Assembly: GCA_031425695.1 (NCBI GenBank)
Contig: JANPJV010000301.1
Location: forward strand, 19,052 to 83,051
Origin: JANPJV01 sp031425695
Lineage (GTDB): Bacteria > Pseudomonadota > Gammaproteobacteria > Xanthomonadales > SZUA-5
Length of the DNA stretch: 64,000 nucleotides
Direction: 5' to 3'
A program made the translations under genes and the position numbers. The notes below the pieces were generated by a model. The model saw only the letters and a program-made list of their open reading frames with translations. It had not been told where the DNA came from and did no database searches. Positions within the stretch are counted from its first letter, which is position 1. Each line of letters opens with the position of its first letter. Below, one piece after another: positions 61,151-64,000 of the stretch.

Positions 61151-61972
61151 ATGAAAAATCATTTGCTCATCGTTGCGTTGCTTGCCGCAGTCGGCATGGC
61201 TTCGCTGTCCACGGCCGGCGCCCAGCAGGCGCAGTCGAAACCAAGCTACACGAGCACGATCGGCACGGTGGAATTGAACGCCGACAGCAGCTACCAGGAC
61301 CTCGCAAAGGTCAACGCAAAGGAAGATGTCGCAACGCATCGCTTCGCGCTCCAGCTGCCGAAAGGCGCGAGCCTGCATGCGGTGCCGGGCGAAGAGGGAA
61401 AGCGCTTTTTGACTGACGAGATCCTGGTCAAGGATCAGCAAGGTCGAGTGATTGGATCGATTGACTCAGCATGGGCACAGGATGCGAGCGGCAAATCCCT
61501 GTCGACCTTCTTCACCATCGAAGGGCAGACGCTGGTGCAGACGATCGATACCAGCAATGCCGCGGAGAAAATCGCGACCGCGGTGCTCATGTACAACGGC
61601 AACAACGCACAGCCGAATACGGAGAGCTCGAATGCGCAGCAGACCAAGGCGTATGTCGGCATCCCCTCGAACTACATCTACAACTTGAATCATGTGCGCA
61701 AGACGCTGCACGACTACTGCACCAAGTCGCCGGATGAGTTTCCCAATCCGGTGGGTGCGAACGCCAACTTCCGGGGTCCCTGCGCACGCCATGACATGTG
61801 CTTCGAAAACCGCAGCAGCAGCCAGTACACCTGCAATAACAATCTGCGCACCAACATGCGTTCGAACTGCGAGTACACCTACGCCTGGTACAACCCGGTC
61901 CGTGCCGCTTGCTACGACACCGCCAATGTCTATTGGATCGCGGTGACGGCCAACACCATCTGGCCGGGCTGA
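61151..61972 (+). CDS. exported prokaryotic-type phospholipase A2 domain protein
   Basis: A 273-residue exported protein. A G-rich site (GGGGGGGAAG) precedes the ATG at 61151, and the leader is LLIVALLAAVGMASLSTAGA. The C-terminal 100 residues hold LHDYCTKSPDEFPNPVGANA, then RGPCARHDMCFENR with His214-Asp215, and further cysteines. The Y-C-T-x-S-P and C-x-x-H-D pattern matches small actinobacterial and fungal phospholipases A2. The N-terminal 170 residues (strand-rich, FALQLPKGASLHAVPGEEGK) are of unknown type. It is a different subfamily from the protein at 16857. A strong terminator follows. Confidence 0.8.
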   Translation: MKNHLLIVALLAAVGMASLSTAGAQQAQSKPSYTSTIGTVELNADSSYQDLAKVNAKEDVATHRFALQLPKGASLHAVPGEEGKRFLTDEILVKDQQGRVIGSIDSAWAQDASGKSLSTFFTIEGQTLVQTIDTSNAAEKIATAVLMYNGNNAQPNTESSNAQQTKAYVGIPSNYIYNLNHVRKTLHDYCTKSPDEFPNPVGANANFRGPCARHDMCFENRSSSQYTCNNNLRTNMRSNCEYTYAWYNPVRAACYDTANVYWIAVTANTIWPG

Positions 61973-61990
61973 TCTGCAACGTCCAGAGCA

Positions 61991-62022
61991 AAAAAAGACC
62001 GCCGTCTGGCGGTCTTTTCTTT
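61991..62022. terminator. Bidirectional Rho-independent terminator
   Basis: AAAAAAGACCGCC (61991-62003), GTCT loop, GGCGGTC and TTTTCTTT. A strong GC stem flanked by A- and T-runs between the convergent phospholipase and LysR genes, serving both. Confidence 0.92.
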
Positions 62023-62046
62023 GGTGAACCCGGCCGCCAGCAGCGC

Positions 62047-63102
62047 TTAAAAAAACGACGACTTGTATTCAGGGAATGCGGCTGCGGCGATGAGCGCGGC
62101 ATCGTCGCTCGACGGATCGAATGCCTCTGCGATCTGGCGCCGAAAACGTTCTTCCAGCGACGAGGCCCGGGTCAGATCCTCGATGCGCCGCAATGTACCC
62201 AAAGCCAGTTCCAGCAATGCCGAGACCTTGGATGAGCGCACGCCGACACGACGGACGGTGGCAGCGACCATGACGGGACGAAAGCGCCATTGCGGGAGCA
62301 CCAGCTCGAGCTCGCGGTTATCCGCGGCGCGGGCGAGCGAGCCCAGCGGCAAGCGCCCAATGCCGGCACCCGCAATCGCCGCTGCATAGAGCAATCGTAC
62401 CTCTGAGCTCAAGAACATGCCGCCGGCGGGTGGCAGCACCTGCTCCCGCCCATCCTCGTGGATCAACAACCAATCACTGGCCTTGCCGCGACTGGAGACC
62501 GCACGGATCGTCCGGTGTTCCAGCAGGTCTTCAAGCGTGCTCGGACGACCGACGCGGTCGAGGTAGGCTGGCGCCGCGGCGAGCATGGTCGGGTGGCGAG
62601 CGATGATCAAATCGCCAGGATGCCGATCCGGCGCGTCGGTCAGGTACAGCGCGGCATCGAATCCCCGCCCGATGACATCCACCGGGCGATCGGAAAGGTG
62701 CATCTCGATCGAGAGTTGCGGGTGGCGGCTGAAGAGGGCGATGAAATCAGCAAGGAGCCCGATCTCGGCAACCGCCGTCGGCAGGCTGATCCGCAGCGTT
62801 CCGCGCAGCTCATCGGCCTTGGAGCGCAAGGCCGCTTCTGCCTCCCGGACCGCGTGCAGGATGCTCTCGGCGCGTGCCAGGAATTCGCGGCCGTGTTCGG
62901 TCAGCACCAACATGCGGCTGCTGCGATCGATCAGGCGCACGCCGAGCGCGCGCTCGAGCTCCGAGAGCCGGCGGCTCACGAGGGAAACCGACAAGTTTGC
63001 AGTCACGGCAGCGGCGGTGAGCGACCCGCGCTCGACCACGCTTACGAACAGCTCGACATCCTCGATGCGGTCGATCCCGGATCTTTCCGTTTTCAAGAAC
63101 AC
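62047..63102 (-). CDS. LysR-family transcription regulator
   Basis: A 351-residue regulator: N-terminal winged helix (about 12-72, VELFVSVVERGSLTAAAVTA, LSVSLVSRRLSELERALGVR), linker helix (AESILHAVREAEAALRSKAD) and a substrate-binding domain (about 100-310) including TLRISLPTAVAEIGLLADFI and YAAAIAGAGIGRLPLGSLA. It is closest to the CrgA/YafC-type group. The C-terminus is about 40 residues longer than usual (TRASSLEERFRRQIAEAFDP onward). The likely target would be a divergent gene, but the 294 bases upstream to the glutaredoxin gene show none. Confidence 0.88.
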   Translation of the reverse strand: MFLKTERSGIDRIEDVELFVSVVERGSLTAAAVTANLSVSLVSRRLSELERALGVRLIDRSSRMLVLTEHGREFLARAESILHAVREAEAALRSKADELRGTLRISLPTAVAEIGLLADFIALFSRHPQLSIEMHLSDRPVDVIGRGFDAALYLTDAPDRHPGDLIIARHPTMLAAAPAYLDRVGRPSTLEDLLEHRTIRAVSSRGKASDWLLIHEDGREQVLPPAGGMFLSSEVRLLYAAAIAGAGIGRLPLGSLARAADNRELELVLPQWRFRPVMVAATVRRVGVRSSKVSALLELALGTLRRIEDLTRASSLEERFRRQIAEAFDPSSDDAALIAAAAFPEYKSSFF

Positions 63103-63396
63103 ATTCCCCGAGGCCCTTGTCGCCGGACTCTATCAGGGTAAGGGCGGGTCCTCTCCGCTCGGCACCGGTGAACAAGTGTGGCCTGCTCGAGCGCCCGGTT
63201 CAGGGTGTCGATTGCGAGCCGGGCTCGAGTCTTGGCAGCGTGCGCTCAACATTCTTGGCTGGCGATGCAGCAGCCGATTGAGAGCCGGCAACGACCAGAG
63301 CCAACCAATTGGCCGCCGCTAGAACTCCAGCGCCGAGGTGCTCACCACGGGCGGGAAAGGAATCGCAGCTGCCGCGGACGTTGCGAGCACAGCGCG

Positions 63397-63813
63397 CTAC
63401 TTCAGCGCGAGAGTGTCGATGTCGATGCGCGCCGCCGCGAGCGCCTGGCGAATCTCGTCTTCGCGAAAGCCCCGCACGGCACGGTCGCCAATGAGCAGCA
63501 ACGGTACGCCGCCACCGCCGAGCGCACGAAAGCGGTCCTTCGCGTCGGCAGACCGATCGATGATGAAGTCGGTGTAGCGAACATGCTGCCGATCGAGGAA
63601 AGCGCGCGCGTCACCGCAGTACGAGCAGGTCGACATGGAGAAGATCACGACCTGAGTTGCGGGCTCGCGCAGTTCCAGGAACTCAGCGCGGATGCGCTCC
63701 GGGGAGATCGCTGGGCTGGCGTCGCCGCGATCGGCGGAGCCCACCCACACACCTGCGGCCAGGCAGACAATTGCCAGCAGCAAGTTCAACGACATGCGGA
63801 GTAGTTTGATCAT
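63397..63813 (-). CDS. membrane-anchored or exported glutaredoxin-like protein
   Basis: A 138-residue protein with an N-terminal hydrophobic segment (SLNLLLAIVCLAAGVWVG) and a glutaredoxin-type domain: redox motif Cys63-Ser-Tyr-Cys66 (FSMSTCSYCGDARAFLDRQH), a cis-proline loop (GGGGVPLLLIGDRAVRGF) and the terminal helix (REDEIRQALAAARI). It would reduce or exchange disulfides on the periplasmic side if exported. MIKLLRMSLN opens the protein at 63813; an ATG at residue 7 is also possible. No partner gene is adjacent. Confidence 0.82.
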   Translation of the reverse strand: MIKLLRMSLNLLLAIVCLAAGVWVGSADRGDASPAISPERIRAEFLELREPATQVVIFSMSTCSYCGDARAFLDRQHVRYTDFIIDRSADAKDRFRALGGGGVPLLLIGDRAVRGFREDEIRQALAAARIDIDTLALK

Positions 63814-63846
63814 CTGGTAATTCCGGCAGACGGGGCTGTTGCTGTC

Positions 63847-63932
63847 GTGGGAGCCATGGCTGCGAGCGCTTGCCTGGCTTTTTCCTTGATCAAGAAAATC
63901 CGCTCAAAGATTGCAGCCATGGCTGCTCCCAC
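63847..63932. repeat. Inverted pair of GTGGGAGC repeats (second pair)
   Basis: GTGGGAGCCATGGCTGCGAG from 63847 and its inverted relative TTGCAGCCATGGCTGCTCCCAC ending at 63932, the same family as 60418-60502. The remaining bases to the window end show nothing. Confidence 0.75.
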
Positions 63933-64000
63933 AAGCGGTCCTCTCCCAGGAGGTCGTTGGGCGGCAACCCGGGCCAAGACGCCGCGCAGATGTGTTATAT

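Overview
The window is high-GC DNA from a gammaproteobacterium. Several traits point to the Xanthomonadales (Lysobacterales), probably a Rhodanobacteraceae-like lineage: secreted proteins ending in an F-x-GGFE-type tail, a secreted domain with a GLWYD-x4-GHG start typical of that order, CopL-like and DUF4124 proteins, and abundant REP-type hairpin repeats. This placement is inference; there is no rRNA or other marker gene here. I saw no tRNA, rRNA, CRISPR array, integrase or phage gene.

Layout. 0-20 kb is mixed chromosomal content: the edge of an AstE/AspA-type deacylase, a TonB-dependent receptor followed by a cyanophycinase-like peptidase, an ECF sigma factor with a probable membrane partner, a RAYT transposase between two opposed REP arrays, an FAD oxidoreductase, a GT41-type TPR glycosyltransferase, a DUF1615 lipoprotein and an alcohol dehydrogenase. 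A secreted phospholipase A2-like protein with a textbook MerR-type promoter and a MerR gene behind it follows, then an aminotransferase/sulfotransferase pair.

20-47 kb is a metal-resistance region dominated by copper. It holds two HME-RND tripartite pumps (cus-like operon 1 on +, operon 2 on -), both with the three Met residues of Cu(I)/Ag(I) pumps. It also holds a MerR regulator translationally coupled to a copper P-type ATPase, a DUF411 protein, a copper oxidase coupled to an outer-membrane lipoprotein with 19 Met-Asp-His-Ser repeats, a CopL-like protein, MntP, a SulP anion transporter and a Crp/Fnr regulator. Broken copies of the copper ATPase gene lie on both sides of mntP. FNR/ANR-type boxes precede two genes of this region at class II spacing, which suggests redox or oxygen control. 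The likely division of labour is cytosolic Cu(I) export by the ATPase, periplasmic oxidation by the copper oxidase, envelope-spanning export by the two pumps, and metal buffering by the Met/His/Cys-rich exported proteins.

47-57 kb carries a J-domain protein, a TPR lipoprotein, a DUF4331 protein with an inserted second domain, a large secreted protein, and a MASE2-GGDEF diguanylate cyclase interrupted by a one-base frameshift, with a stray copy of its 3' end 3 kb away. 57-61 kb has a GNAT acetyltransferase and an arsR-arsC-aquaporin operon with a DUF3703 gene. The right end has a second phospholipase A2-type protein, a LysR regulator and an exported glutaredoxin-like protein. Intergenic gaps throughout are filled by at least five families of short inverted repeats, most of them with a GTGG or GTAG foot.
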